DNA from: Aeromonas caviae | Lineage (GTDB): Bacteria; Pseudomonadota; Gammaproteobacteria; Enterobacterales; Aeromonadaceae | NCBI RefSeq assembly: GCF_000819785.1 | Contig: NZ_CDBK01000052.1 | Coordinates: 25,005-89,004, forward strand | Length of the DNA: 64,000 nt | Direction: 5' to 3' | In this document: in pieces, positions 17,084 through 26,295 of the stretch | Position numbering within the stretch: position 1 is the first letter of the stretch | Layout of the letters: each line of letters opens with the position of its first letter | Program-made: the position numbers and the translations under genes | The notes under the pieces: model-generated | What the model was told of the DNA's origin: nothing | Seen by the model: only the letters and a program-made list of their open reading frames with translations | The model's database searches: none

Positions 17084-18336
17084 TTTATTACCGCCCCTGT
17101 CTTTAAGTTTGTGACTATGAAGTCGCTTCTTTGAAGCCCTTCCATTGATATAACAGCCTCACTTTTTCCTGTTGGCAGCTTCCCCCCCAGGAATCCATTG
17201 TGAATTCGCCCCCACTCATTACCAGATGGAATCTGTAGCCCTAGCTTTTTGGGGTTAGGGAAATCTATTTTTAATAAAACATCACCCTGCAACTTTTCTG
17301 GGGGAATACCAAGTTGTTTTGCTAAATCTGTCATACTCCCACCTGAACTAGAAATAGCTTCATCAATATCGCCTTTTGTGCAAACAAACTCAGACTTCAT
17401 TGCATCTGGTTTTCCCAATCCATATTCATGATAATCTGACGCTTTCATGATTCGTGAGGCTCCATTATCAAACTGAGCTAAATGTGAATCAATATATGCA
17501 CTAGGAAAATACACTTCTGGGGAGAGTCTTTGCCCTTTAGGTGTATTTAATATTTCATCCAACTTACGCTGTGAAAGTGGTACACCCTCTGGCACCGTTG
17601 ACACCGGAGGGCATTGCCCCGGCACATTACTTAACCCCAGCGGCTCCACCCAGCCCGTAGGGTTGGGGGCATACTGGTAGCTATTGAGCCCGCCAGCCAA
17701 GCCTATCGGGTCGGGGGTGATAAATCTACCCGTGTCGGGCTGGTAATAACGGTGACGGTTATAGTGCAGTCCAGTCTCGGCATCATAATACTGCCCCTGG
17801 AAACGCAAGGGGGTTGCCACCTCGGCAATTTCTTCCCGCCAGACATTGCCATAGGCTCGATAGCGCACCTGCCAGGCGGTGGCCCCGCTTGTGCGGGTCA
17901 GTGCCAAGGGCGTGCCCAGGTGGTCAAGCTGGTAGTGGAATACCTCGGCCTTCTGCCCCTCCCCTTCCAGCTGTGCCAGGGGTTTGAAACTGCCGGGTTC
18001 ATAGATAAAGCTGCGGTACTGCTCGTCAGTACGATGCTTGTCGTCTCCGAGCAGATAGCAGCTCTCGGCAATCAGGTTGTTGGCCTGCCACAAGAATTCG
18101 ATGGTCTTCTCACCATCCTAGTTTTCAATCTCGCTGAAGAAGAGATTGGTGGTGTCGTCGCGATACGTCAGTACCCTGCCACCCACGGGATGTGGCGACG
18201 CACCAAATGAAGCTAGAGGTGATATTCGCAGCGAGTCTCGCTGCCCGGCCAGCCCCACTAGCCCGCCACCTGACAGTAAAGGGGAAGTCAACATATAAAA
18301 AGATAAGAAAATGGCGTCATTCTGACCTTTACACAT
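17080..18336 (-). pseudogene. Orphan Rhs C-terminal cassette: core fragment plus intact toxin tip (module D)
   Basis: From 18117 to 17080 an uninterrupted frame carries the last about 150 residues of the Rhs core (WQANNLIAESCYLLGDDKHR ... NYQYAPNPTGW-type end), almost identical to the end of the full rhs gene. About 180 residues of a different toxin tip follow (VPLSQRKLDEILNTPKGQRL ... TGAVIK). Just upstream, an amber TAG at 18118-18120 interrupts a core-like piece (TTNLFFSEIEN), after which homology ends. Internal deletion has fused two separated core segments. The core-end motif reads WVEPLGL instead of the intact gene's WVDPLGL. I cannot name the toxin family. Its pattern IDSHLAQFDNGASRIM...IPSGNEWG is seen on other Rhs tips. 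Confidence 0.75.
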
Positions 18337-18519
18337 CCATCTTTTTAAAAAATGACTGAGTTAATAAAATTACCCAGCTATAACCTGATCTGCACTGATT
18401 AATCAGAAAATACCGGATTACGCGGGAGAATCGAACCTACGACACTGCTTGATATACAACCTCAATCATTCAAAGGCTCACCCAAAATCGCATGCACCAC
18501 AACATTTACATTTTTATCT

Positions 18520-18795
18520 TTATATTCTAGACAGCCATAATTCACATTGCTTTACGTAGTCATCTTTGTGAAACTTATGAGAAACAACTTTTTCCACCTC
18601 ATCCCATCCTCCATTAGAATTCTCTGAGTACAAAATCAACCATCCCTCCCGACCATCATTCTCGATCAGATAGCTATCACCATTCTTATTTAGCAAAGCG
18701 GTCCATGACAAAAAAACCTCTTTTAAATCTGTGAACTGCTCTAAAAAAACATTATTTGTCAAAGCTATTTGTTGAAGAACATCTTTCTCAATCAT
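18520..18795 (-). CDS. Putative immunity protein (module E)
   Basis: A 91-residue acidic protein (MIEKDVLQQIALTNNVFLEQ...) whose ATG overlaps the terminal TAA of the toxin remnant at 18795-19245. Several tryptophans (GREGWLILY, NGGWDEVEK, ELWLSRI). No known domain recognised. Its open frame is intact although the toxin is dead, as expected if immunity outlives the toxin. Confidence 0.6.
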   Translation of the reverse strand: MIEKDVLQQIALTNNVFLEQFTDLKEVFLSWTALLNKNGDSYLIENDGREGWLILYSENSNGGWDEVEKVVSHKFHKDDYVKQCELWLSRI

Positions 18796-19245
18796 TATTT
18801 AACTTTCTCTACAAATATATCCTTCTCTGCTGTGAATAGCTATGTTCCTCCACCAGAGGATTATTGACTCATACCTCTAACAGAAAAAGCATCATCAATA
18901 GCCTTAGAGGTAGAACAAAGCGCCTTAGTTTTTTATTAACTACATATTGCTTCTTCAGTTTAAGTTCCACTGTACCTTTAGCCCTATTCTCCCCCATCTT
19001 ACCAATACCCAACTCTGATGGTGTCACATTACTATGCATTGCATAATAACTACCTTGTGGGGCACCTGGTGATTGATACTGATATCTTTCTTACCTCTAT
19101 TGATAATTTAAACACGTACATCGTAGTTAAAGTCAACTCTATTCAAATGACTAGGTATGCTTTCCTCGGAAAAACCCTGCCCCTTATAAAAGTCAAATGC
19201 AATTTTTTCCTGGCTCTCTGATTTATGTCAGCATTGATATCACCA
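18795..19245 (-). pseudogene. Decayed Rhs-type toxin tip (module E)
   Basis: Joining frames on the minus strand gives ADINQRARKK, AFDFYKGQGFSEESIPSHLN, RVDFNYDVRV, INRGKKDIS, then QGSYYAMHSNVTPSELGIGK and MGENRAKGTVELKLKKQY, then KALCSTSKAIDDAFSVRGMS and FTAEKDIFVEKVK. At least three frameshifts and three stops interrupt it. The conserved order (GE/SDIN, IDF-like, YQYQ-like, GSYYA, GENR, IDD.FSV.G) is that of a common C-terminal toxin family of Rhs/polymorphic toxins. I think it may be the one catalogued as type 46 but cannot confirm this. Confidence 0.6.
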
Positions 19246-19250
19246 GTACG

Positions 19251-19561
19251 GGACGTTGTTTACCAAATCAACCATCAAGCCACAACTGCCCCAGCCCCAA
19301 GTGACCGTTACACTCGGGGCTTTCTGACAGGCAGACCCAGGGTATTAGGTTTGTTTATGGCGCTGACATACGCCATTACCTATCCCACTTGGCCGTTGTA
19401 GTTACGCAGACTGACTTTCCCTGCCAACAACTGTTTGAACCCATACATCGTTGTCTCTGCAAGTGAGCGACGGTGATACCCCGATATCTTCTTCCAGTGC
19501 GCCAGTCCTTCCTTGCGCATCACCAGCACCGCGTCATTTCTTGCGTGTCCTTTTTCCAGGA
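19251..19561 (-). mobile_element. 3' fragment of an IS5/IS903-type insertion sequence
   Basis: The minus strand encodes a transposase C-terminus, LEKGHARNDAVLVMRKEGLA followed by HWKKISGYHRRSLAETTMYG and FKQLLAGKVSLRNYNGQVG, then an in-frame TAG and MAYVSAINKPNTLGLPVRKP. The terminal sequence GGACGTTGTTTACCAAATC at 19251 resembles the IS903-type terminal repeat. The 5' part of the element is missing. It is fused directly to the truncated Sel1 gene, so deletion followed or accompanied the insertion. Confidence 0.7.
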
Positions 19562-20132
19562 AGTGAGCATCACGATTACCCTGTTCAGCGGCTTTCTCCA
19601 GCCACTTGACGGCCTCTTCATCGGCCCCCGCCTGACCTCCATACCACTGCCCCAGAACCAGCTGGGCATTTCCATGATCCCGCTTGGCGGCATGCTCGAA
19701 CCAGTCGAGACACTCACTGACCAGCTTCCCCTTGTGCCGTTGCCGGCACTCCTGACCCACTTGATAGCTGGCTTCCCCATTGCCCAACTTGGCGGAGCGC
19801 TGCCACCACGGCTTGGCCAGTACAAGATTTTTGGGCTCTCCCAACCCCGCCTGATACCAGCTTCTCACCTGTAGCGCAGCCTTGCCCCTAATATCGGCAT
19901 CTGCCGCCAGCGGACCCACTTGATCGGCAGCCTGCTTCATCCAGCGCATCGCATCGGGATAATCCGGCTTAGCCGCCAGACGATTAGCCAGCTCATATTG
20001 CGCCTTACCCTGACCCTGCTGGGCAGCTTGCAACAACTACTGCTCATTCTGAGTTGACATGTTTACCGAGCATCCTGAAATGGTCTAGGACAATGACAGA
20101 ATGCCAGTCACTGACATTAATTTTAAAAACAT
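19562..20132 (-). pseudogene. Truncated second copy of the Sel1-repeat lipoprotein gene
   Basis: From ATG at 20132 the frame reads MFLKLMSVTGILSLS, TAG, TISGCSVNMSTQNEQ, TAG, then LLQAAQQGQGKAQYELANRL and on. The last part is nearly identical to residues about 30-195 of the intact gene at 11692-13077. The remaining signal peptide still has a lipobox-like SGC but differs from the intact copy. The gene is cut at NRDAHF, where the IS fragment begins. The two amber stops and the truncation make it non-functional. Confidence 0.8.
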
Positions 20133-20361
20133 ATTCCTGTCACTACCTTTTAATAAAAATCAAATTTGCTCAGCGCACTTATACACTATTTCATCACAAT
20201 CTTTTTTTACGAAATTGATAACACACTGACTGTTCTTTCAGTAAATTATAAAACATCATTTCTCTCATTATTACCAAACCTGAATAAATATACACCTAAT
20301 ACATCTTCACTATATCATAGACATCCAAATCATCGATAAAGCCAGACACTGACGCCTTAAA

Positions 20362-20380
20362 CCAAGCTTTAAAAGCTTGG
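20362..20380 (-). terminator. Hairpin downstream of the rhs immunity gene
   Basis: Perfect inverted repeat CCAAGCTT/AAGCTTGG with a three-base centre, about 90 bases beyond the immunity stop codon. On the minus strand it is followed by TTTAAGG, so it is a modest intrinsic terminator candidate for the hcp/vgrG/rhs transcription unit. Confidence 0.4.
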
Positions 20381-20471
20381 CAGAACACCTTCATTACATC
20401 TTCACATATTCTTGTGTTTTTATATAAAAGCCGAACCTTCACCAAAGAAAGAAACTCCAGTGTGGAATGTT

Positions 20472-20936
20472 TCAACATACAAGCGATGAGTAAATATCCA
20501 TATAAAAGGATGACTCATCTTCACCAACAGAATAACTGTATTCATCTTTAGAAATAAAGATAGCGTTTCCATATTTGTTTATCATAACAAAGTCATCAAG
20601 AAATCCATTTGATGTTACAGACTGTTTTATAATTCCCTCTAAAACTCCCCCGTCAGAGCTTAGCTCAACCTCAACATCTATATTCACATCTTTAGAGTTA
20701 AAGATAAGCAACCATGCGCCTCCCTCCCCTTTAGAGATATGGATGAAGTGGCGAATCAAGGCAGTTATTGCAGCATCAGAATCATGATACTCATTGATGA
20801 CATTAGCTCGAGAAAAAACCTTCTTATAAAACTCTGAAGCAGGGGACTGTTCAATAAAGCGATGTTTACAGTTAAGCCCCTCAAAAAACATCGAGGTATT
20901 TTTCTGCTTCATATAGGACTTAAGTCTAGAATTCAT
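20472..20936 (-). CDS. Putative immunity protein of the full-length Rhs effector
   Basis: A 154-residue cytoplasmic protein (MNSRLKSYMKQKNTSMFFEG...) whose ATG overlaps the rhs stop codon by 4 bases. AT-rich compared with the Rhs core, as is the toxin tip beside it, so tip and immunity gene probably moved together. The family is not recognised. Role inferred from the invariant toxin/immunity order in T6SS Rhs loci. Confidence 0.7.
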   Translation of the reverse strand: MNSRLKSYMKQKNTSMFFEGLNCKHRFIEQSPASEFYKKVFSRANVINEYHDSDAAITALIRHFIHISKGEGGAWLLIFNSKDVNIDVEVELSSDGGVLEGIIKQSVTSNGFLDDFVMINKYGNAIFISKDEYSYSVGEDESSFYMDIYSSLVC

Positions 20937-23900
20937 TTATTTACCTTCCCTTTTCTGAAACCAAACTTTATTTCAGGAAAATGCCCTGGGTACTGTTTGT
21001 ACTTGCCGGGAAGCATGGGAGAACCTTTACTATCATCAGCGCCATGAAAGTGAGGGCCTCGACCAAACTTGTCATCATCATGAAGCACGATATATTTTTT
21101 GCTTCCATGAACATCAAACTCATAGACAGTTCGATTCTCATATTCTTTATCATAAACATATTTATGTGTTTTATATTGAGCTGAACGTGGGATGCCTGCT
21201 GCTTCTTTTGCAGCTCGAAAGCTCTCACGCCTTGAAGGCGACGCGTCGGGACACTGCCCCGGCACATTACTTAACCCTAGCGGATCCACCCAGCCTGTAG
21301 GGTTGGGGGCATACTGGTAGTTATTGAGCCCACCGGCCAAGCCTATCGGGTCAGGGGTGATAAATCTACCCGTGCCGGGCTGGTAGTAGCGGTGGCGGTT
21401 GTAGTGAAGCCCCGTCTCGGCGTCAAAATACTGCCCCTGGAAACGCAAGGGGGTTGCCACCTCGGCGATTTCTTCGCGCCAGACATTACCATAGGCTCGA
21501 TAGCGCACCTGCCAGGCGGTGACCCCGCTTGTGCGGGTCAGTGCCAAGGGAGTGCCCAGGTGGTCAAGCTGGTAGTGGAATACCTCGGCCTCCTGTCCTT
21601 CCCCTTCCAGCTGTGCCAGGGGTTTGAAACTGCCGGGTTCATAGATAAAACTGCGGTACCGCTCGTCAGTACGGCGCAGATCATCACCTAGCTGATAGCT
21701 GCTCTCGGCAATCAGGTTGTTGGCCTGCCACAGGAATTCGGTAACCTGCTCGCCTTTTGCTCCCTTTACCGTCTTGCGAATGCGGCGACCAAAGGCATCG
21801 TAGTCATAACAGGCAGTGTTGCCATCGGGCAGTTCGGCCCTCACCAGCTGGTGCTGGCAGTCGTAGTGATAGCGGGTCACCAGTTGCTGACCCTTGCCGC
21901 GCCGCTCCAGCGCCAAGCGGCCAAATTCGTCGTACTCGAAGTGGCGATCGCCACTCAACAGCAGCCGATTCCCCTGGGTGCGAGCCCCATCGAACTGACC
22001 ACCCGAACGCTCACCCAGGAGGTTGCCGGCCGGATCATGCAAGAAGCGCTCGGTCAGCTCGCCCCGCACCTCCAGCAAGCGGTCCAGCGGATCGTAGCGG
22101 TAGTGCTGCTCCCCCTGCACGCTGTCATCGATGCGCAGCAGGTTGCCTGTTCTGTCATAGCCATAGCGCCGCTCGCGGGCGACCTGCTTGCCCCGCTGCA
22201 GACGCAGTGCCGAGAGGCGCCCCTGCTCGTCATATTCGTACTGCTGGGTCAGTGCCCCTTGCTGCCTGCGCAGCTCAAGCCCACCCACCACCTGGTGGCG
22301 CGTGAGTTCGGCGCCGTTGAGATCAATGCCGCCAAGCGCGCCGTGCTGATAGTGATAGCCAAGCCAGTTGCCGTCGGGCAGTTGCCAGTGTGACAACCGT
22401 CCCATGGCATCGTATCGGAAATGGCTTGAGGCCCACCCCTGATGCTCGGCCACCAGATGACCAGCACCATCGTAGTCAAATGCCAGGGGCCAGGCACCAT
22501 CGTCGACCCGGATGAGCTGACCGTGGCCGTCATACTCGAAGGCGATCTCGCGACCATCTGGCAGGAATTTTTTCAGCAAGCGCCCCATGGGGTCGCGCTC
22601 ATAGCGGGTGACCAGTTCGGTCCCCTGCTTGCCGAACTCCACTTTTTCGCTCAGGCGTCCGTTGAGATCATATCGGTAGGCGGTGGTACGACCATCAAAG
22701 CCGGTTTCCCGTGCCACCAGCCCGTTGGGATGGTAATGGATACGATGCTGTTCACCATGCTCGTTCTCGATCTCGCTGAGAAAGAGCTTGGCGTTGTCGT
22801 AGCGGTATTTGAGCTCGCTGCCATCGGGGTTGATGCGCCGACTCACCAGATGCAGGCCGGGGTGATATTCGAAACGTGTCTCGCGACCCAGCTCGTCCCA
22901 CTGCGCCGTGACCTTGCCATAGGCGTTGTACTCATAGCGGCGAACGCCGCCCCCGGGCAGATGGACGGCACTGAGGCGATCTGCCGCGTCCCATTCATAG
23001 CGTGTGATTGCGCCACGCGGGTCTTGCCGCACGGTCTGGCGGCCCCGCTCGTCATAGCGCCAGCGGCTTATCCCGCCATCGACCCCTTTTTCTTCGATCA
23101 GTTGGCCAAGGCGGTTCCATACCAATTCGGTGCGGGTGCTGTCCGGGTGAACCACAGAGCACAGCTTGCCCTGAGGGGTATAGCCATAACGGGTTTCGCT
23201 CCCCAGGGGATCCCGCCTGGCAATCAGATTCCCTTGCGGATTGTGCTCAAAGCGCCATTCGCGCTCCCCCTGCACTACCTTGCGAACCCGGCCATCCCAG
23301 TAGTGATAGGCAGTCTGACTGCCGTCGGGAGCCACTTCGAGGGCCAACATCCCCTCTTCGTCGTAGTGATAATGGGTCTCGGCCCCCAGCGGATCACGGG
23401 CCAGTACTTTCTGACCCTTGCCGTTGTAGGCAAACTCGGTTATCGCACCATCCGGATCCTGCTGGCGGACAAGACGTGCCTGGCTGTCGTGCTGATACAC
23501 CTCCTGACTGCCATCGGCATTGAGTACCGTCACCTCGCCCTTGTCATCATCCCAGCCATAGGTGACATCAAAACCCGCCACATCGCTCCAGTGGCGGATG
23601 GCGCGGGCAGCCTTGCCTTCCCCTTCCCACTCCCAGAAGAAACCGGCACCGCCAGCCAGACGGCGCTCCACAATGACCCCATCATCACGATAGCGATAAC
23701 GCTCGCACTCCCCGGCCCCATTCTCGGCCGCCACCAGGTGACCATGGTCATCGTAGTGGTAGCGTTGCAGCGTGGCCTGGGGCTGCCAGGCAATGCCATC
23801 AAAGCGCTGCAACTCGAGCGCCATGATGTGTTCGCCCTCGTAGGCGAGACGAAGGGCCAGCCCAGCCTCATTTTCAACCCAGGCGGGGCACCCTTGACGG

Positions 23901-25570
23901 TCAGAACGCACTGTCAGTCGATTGCCGTAGGGATCGGAAAAACCGGTCAGCCGCCCGATCTCGCCATGCCAGGTAAAATGCAGGAACGGCGAACCAGCCT
24001 TGGCCAGGATCACTTCATCAGCCTCGTCACCGAGGTAGACCGCCGCCTCCGACAGCAGGTTGGTCACCATGGGTCTGGCGGCTGATGGCAACGGCAGTTC
24101 CGTTGCCAGGGACTCCTCATCCCACCAGGTCAGGGTATCGCCGTGACGTTCAAGTCGGTGCGCAAGGGCATGTGTCCAGCCAAGCCCCATGCCGCAGGAT
24201 TGCGCGACGGCGGAGGTGCGATAGAGGCGCCCGAAGACAAAGGGAAGCAGACCCGGCAGTTCGCCATCTTGCAGTGCCAGCAACTCTTCCCCCGTCACCA
24301 TGGAGACCGGGCAGTTGTTCTTGCAGGTGCTGGCTTCCGGTTGATGGGGCCGGTTATTCGGGGTAACTGCCTGTTTGGAGGCATCCGGAGTCTTGTTCAC
24401 CTGCTTGATTTCGGTGTGCCCCTGGAATCGGCGTTTGGCCGCCGTGCCTTTTTCCACCAGCGTGTTGGCATTGCCATCGACCAGCTTGAGATCCGCTTTT
24501 TTGGCCGGGCTCAACGGTGCAGCCCCGGTGATCAGCACCTTTTTCGCCTGCTGGGCGTGCTGGGTCAGGTTGTGTTTCCTGGAGAGATCGACCAGGGAGG
24601 TGACCAGTCGCATGACACGGTCACTGTTCTTGGCCATGGTGGCAGCCTTGGCACCATAGCGTGCAGCCAGGCCTGCCCCGCCGGTCAGTATCACCCCGAT
24701 GATCACGTCAATCAGTACCGACGAAATTACCTGAGCACCAAACTCGGTCTGCTGATCCGGGGGCAGCATCTTGACCCAGCACACCAGGGCATAGGCATAA
24801 AGATAAAGCAGTGCTTCATCTTGCAGTACCAGCATGGCAGCTTCCATCTGGGAGGCTCCGGCCTTTGCCATGGCCGCTGCGTCCACCCCGAGCTCGGCCA
24901 GCTTTTTGGCGTTGCCTACCGGATCGGCCAGCAGGTTGTAGATGGTTTTAAGATCGTCCCACACTCCGACCAGTGCCTTGCCGATACCGCTTGCCGCCGC
25001 CAGCGCATGGCCGCCAAACCCGCCACCAGTACCGCTGTAACGGGCCCACGCAGCCTTGTGCTCACTGTTCCACTCCTTGGTAAGCCATGCCTCCAGATCT
25101 TTTTGAACCGGGGCATAAGAGGCAAACAGCGTATCCAGGTCGCTCTTCTTCACATTGGGGTAGAAGGTCACCCGATAGGACTTGCCCGGGGTCAGCTTAC
25201 CAACCTCGGCAATACCCTTGGCATCCAGGGTTCCCTCCTTGACTACCGCCTCGCTGACAAAACGTCCGCGCACCAGTTTCCCCGCCTCCACCTTGTACGG
25301 GGTATTGCCGATGGGAATAAACCTGACGGATTCGAACAGATGAACCAACCGCAGCGTGCCGCTCAGCGGGCACTGCGTCACCACGGACTGCGCCTTCTTG
25401 CTGCCGGACGATGCCGTGATGGTCTTGTCGCCCACCTTGATGGTCTGCTCCATGTCCATGCTGAGCATGTCACCCAGGAAGAAACTCTCGGCATCCTTGC
25501 GATAGGCACTCAGGACGTTGCGATAATCGGCGATCACTTCGTTGAAGACGGCCTGGCCGACATTGCTCAT
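20933..25570 (-). CDS. rhs: Rhs-family T6SS effector with C-terminal nuclease-like tip
   Basis: A 1545-residue protein. Residues about 1-420: N-terminal region with two hydrophobic stretches (about 247-310, LLYLYAYALVCWV and VISSVLIDVIIGVILTGGAG) that may aid prey-membrane passage. I see no PAAR motif. About 425-1425: RHS/YD-repeat shell (many YDYDAFGR/YRYD units). Core end: NPTGWVDPLGL, the conserved autocleavage region. Last about 115 residues: toxin tip SRRESFRAAKEAAGIPRSAQ ... HDDDKFGRGPHFHGADDSKG ... GHFPEIKFGF. The SRREAFR-like start and the closely spaced histidines suggest an HNH/EndoVII-fold nuclease. That is inference. It overlaps the adaptor gene and the immunity gene by 4 bases at each end. 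GC drops sharply at the tip. Confidence 0.9.
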   Translation of the reverse strand: MSNVGQAVFNEVIADYRNVLSAYRKDAESFFLGDMLSMDMEQTIKVGDKTITASSGSKKAQSVVTQCPLSGTLRLVHLFESVRFIPIGNTPYKVEAGKLVRGRFVSEAVVKEGTLDAKGIAEVGKLTPGKSYRVTFYPNVKKSDLDTLFASYAPVQKDLEAWLTKEWNSEHKAAWARYSGTGGGFGGHALAAASGIGKALVGVWDDLKTIYNLLADPVGNAKKLAELGVDAAAMAKAGASQMEAAMLVLQDEALLYLYAYALVCWVKMLPPDQQTEFGAQVISSVLIDVIIGVILTGGAGLAARYGAKAATMAKNSDRVMRLVTSLVDLSRKHNLTQHAQQAKKVLITGAAPLSPAKKADLKLVDGNANTLVEKGTAAKRRFQGHTEIKQVNKTPDASKQAVTPNNRPHQPEASTCKNNCPVSMVTGEELLALQDGELPGLLPFVFGRLYRTSAVAQSCGMGLGWTHALAHRLERHGDTLTWWDEESLATELPLPSAARPMVTNLLSEAAVYLGDEADEVILAKAGSPFLHFTWHGEIGRLTGFSDPYGNRLTVRSDRQGCPAWVENEAGLALRLAYEGEHIMALELQRFDGIAWQPQATLQRYHYDDHGHLVAAENGAGECERYRYRDDGVIVERRLAGGAGFFWEWEGEGKAARAIRHWSDVAGFDVTYGWDDDKGEVTVLNADGSQEVYQHDSQARLVRQQDPDGAITEFAYNGKGQKVLARDPLGAETHYHYDEEGMLALEVAPDGSQTAYHYWDGRVRKVVQGEREWRFEHNPQGNLIARRDPLGSETRYGYTPQGKLCSVVHPDSTRTELVWNRLGQLIEEKGVDGGISRWRYDERGRQTVRQDPRGAITRYEWDAADRLSAVHLPGGGVRRYEYNAYGKVTAQWDELGRETRFEYHPGLHLVSRRINPDGSELKYRYDNAKLFLSEIENEHGEQHRIHYHPNGLVARETGFDGRTTAYRYDLNGRLSEKVEFGKQGTELVTRYERDPMGRLLKKFLPDGREIAFEYDGHGQLIRVDDGAWPLAFDYDGAGHLVAEHQGWASSHFRYDAMGRLSHWQLPDGNWLGYHYQHGALGGIDLNGAELTRHQVVGGLELRRQQGALTQQYEYDEQGRLSALRLQRGKQVARERRYGYDRTGNLLRIDDSVQGEQHYRYDPLDRLLEVRGELTERFLHDPAGNLLGERSGGQFDGARTQGNRLLLSGDRHFEYDEFGRLALERRGKGQQLVTRYHYDCQHQLVRAELPDGNTACYDYDAFGRRIRKTVKGAKGEQVTEFLWQANNLIAESSYQLGDDLRRTDERYRSFIYEPGSFKPLAQLEGEGQEAEVFHYQLDHLGTPLALTRTSGVTAWQVRYRAYGNVWREEIAEVATPLRFQGQYFDAETGLHYNRHRYYQPGTGRFITPDPIGLAGGLNNYQYAPNPTGWVDPLGLSNVPGQCPDASPSRRESFRAAKEAAGIPRSAQYKTHKYVYDKEYENRTVYEFDVHGSKKYIVLHDDDKFGRGPHFHGADDSKGSPMLPGKYKQYPGHFPEIKFGFRKGKVNK

Positions 25571-26295
25571 GCTTGAACCTCATTGATCAGCGCCGCTTCC
25601 AGCGCCGGAAACAGATCGATATCGGGGGATGGATGACGGGAAACAAAGCGGGCGACCTTGCAGCGCAGGTTCGCCTCGGGAAACGCCCAGTAGAGCTGAC
25701 CGTTGTGATCCGCCAACTGCTGCATCAGGTTGTTGATAAGAGGGGCGGGATCCTGTCTCGCCAAGGTCGCGGCAATGGCAGGGGGCAGCTCCCACCAGGG
25801 GAATTCGCGTGGTGCTGCGGCTTCTGACGCAGCCCATTCGAAGCCGTCCCCCCCGACCCAGATCCCGTTCACTCCAGGCAGCAGGGCGGTGAAGCCCTCT
25901 CCCAGCTGGACCAGAATGCGTTTCAGATAAACACCATCCCAGTAACGGAAGAAGACCGCCTCCCCCTGGTGCCAGATCTGGGTCAGCCCCTGCAGATGGG
26001 CATAGAGGGCATCGACAGGCTGCTCGCTCGCCACTATCCAGCCCCAGTCTCTCGCCTCGGCGCCCTGCGCCCACTCGATAAAGGGGCTCTCCTTGTCGAG
26101 GGCCACCAGATAGGGCATGACGGGATGCCAGTCTTCATAAGGGGTGCCGAGATAGAGCCCGCGTGGCGTTTCGCGGCCATCGAGCTGGTAGTAGTGCTGC
26201 AAGGGAGCCGCATCGCAGGCCCCCGCCAGCACGGCATAAAGAGGGGCTGATTGCCTCTGTATCCACGCTTCCAGCGGTGTGCTCTCAAATCTCAC
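25567..26295 (-). CDS. DUF4123 T6SS effector adaptor (Tap/TEC type)
   Basis: DUF4123 proteins are chaperone/adaptors that load a specific effector onto the tip of its VgrG. Features: [20 protein letters not shown] near the N-terminus, [19 protein letters not shown], and the [12 protein letters not shown] motif that is typical of the family. Start: GTG at 26295 preceded by AGGAGG six bases upstream, overlapping the vgrG stop. A longer frame to 26343 exists but would overlap vgrG by 59 bases without a ribosome-binding site. It sits between vgrG and rhs with overlapping ends, so it should carry this Rhs. Length 242 residues. Confidence 0.88.
   Translation of the reverse strand: MRFESTPLEAWIQRQSAPLYAVLAGACDAAPLQHYYQLDGRETPRGLYLGTPYEDWHPVMPYLVALDKESPFIEWAQGAEARDWGWIVASEQPVDALYAHLQGLTQIWHQGEAVFFRYWDGVYLKRILVQLGEGFTALLPGVNGIWVGGDGFEWAASEAAAPREFPWWELPPAIAATLARQDPAPLINNLMQQLADHNGQLYWAFPEANLRCKVARFVSRHPSPDIDLFPALEAALINEVQA

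Noticed and set aside
18415..18460. Sequence GGTTCGATTCTCCCGC (minus strand) resembling a tRNA T-arm
   Set aside because: The flanking bases do not form a T-stem and no acceptor, anticodon or D-arm could be built. At most a fragment.
20296..20478. A 60-codon minus-strand frame after the rhs immunity gene
   Set aside because: No ribosome-binding site, and it contains the palindrome 20362-20380 that is better read as a terminator. Lys/Leu-rich composition expected of AT-rich non-coding DNA.
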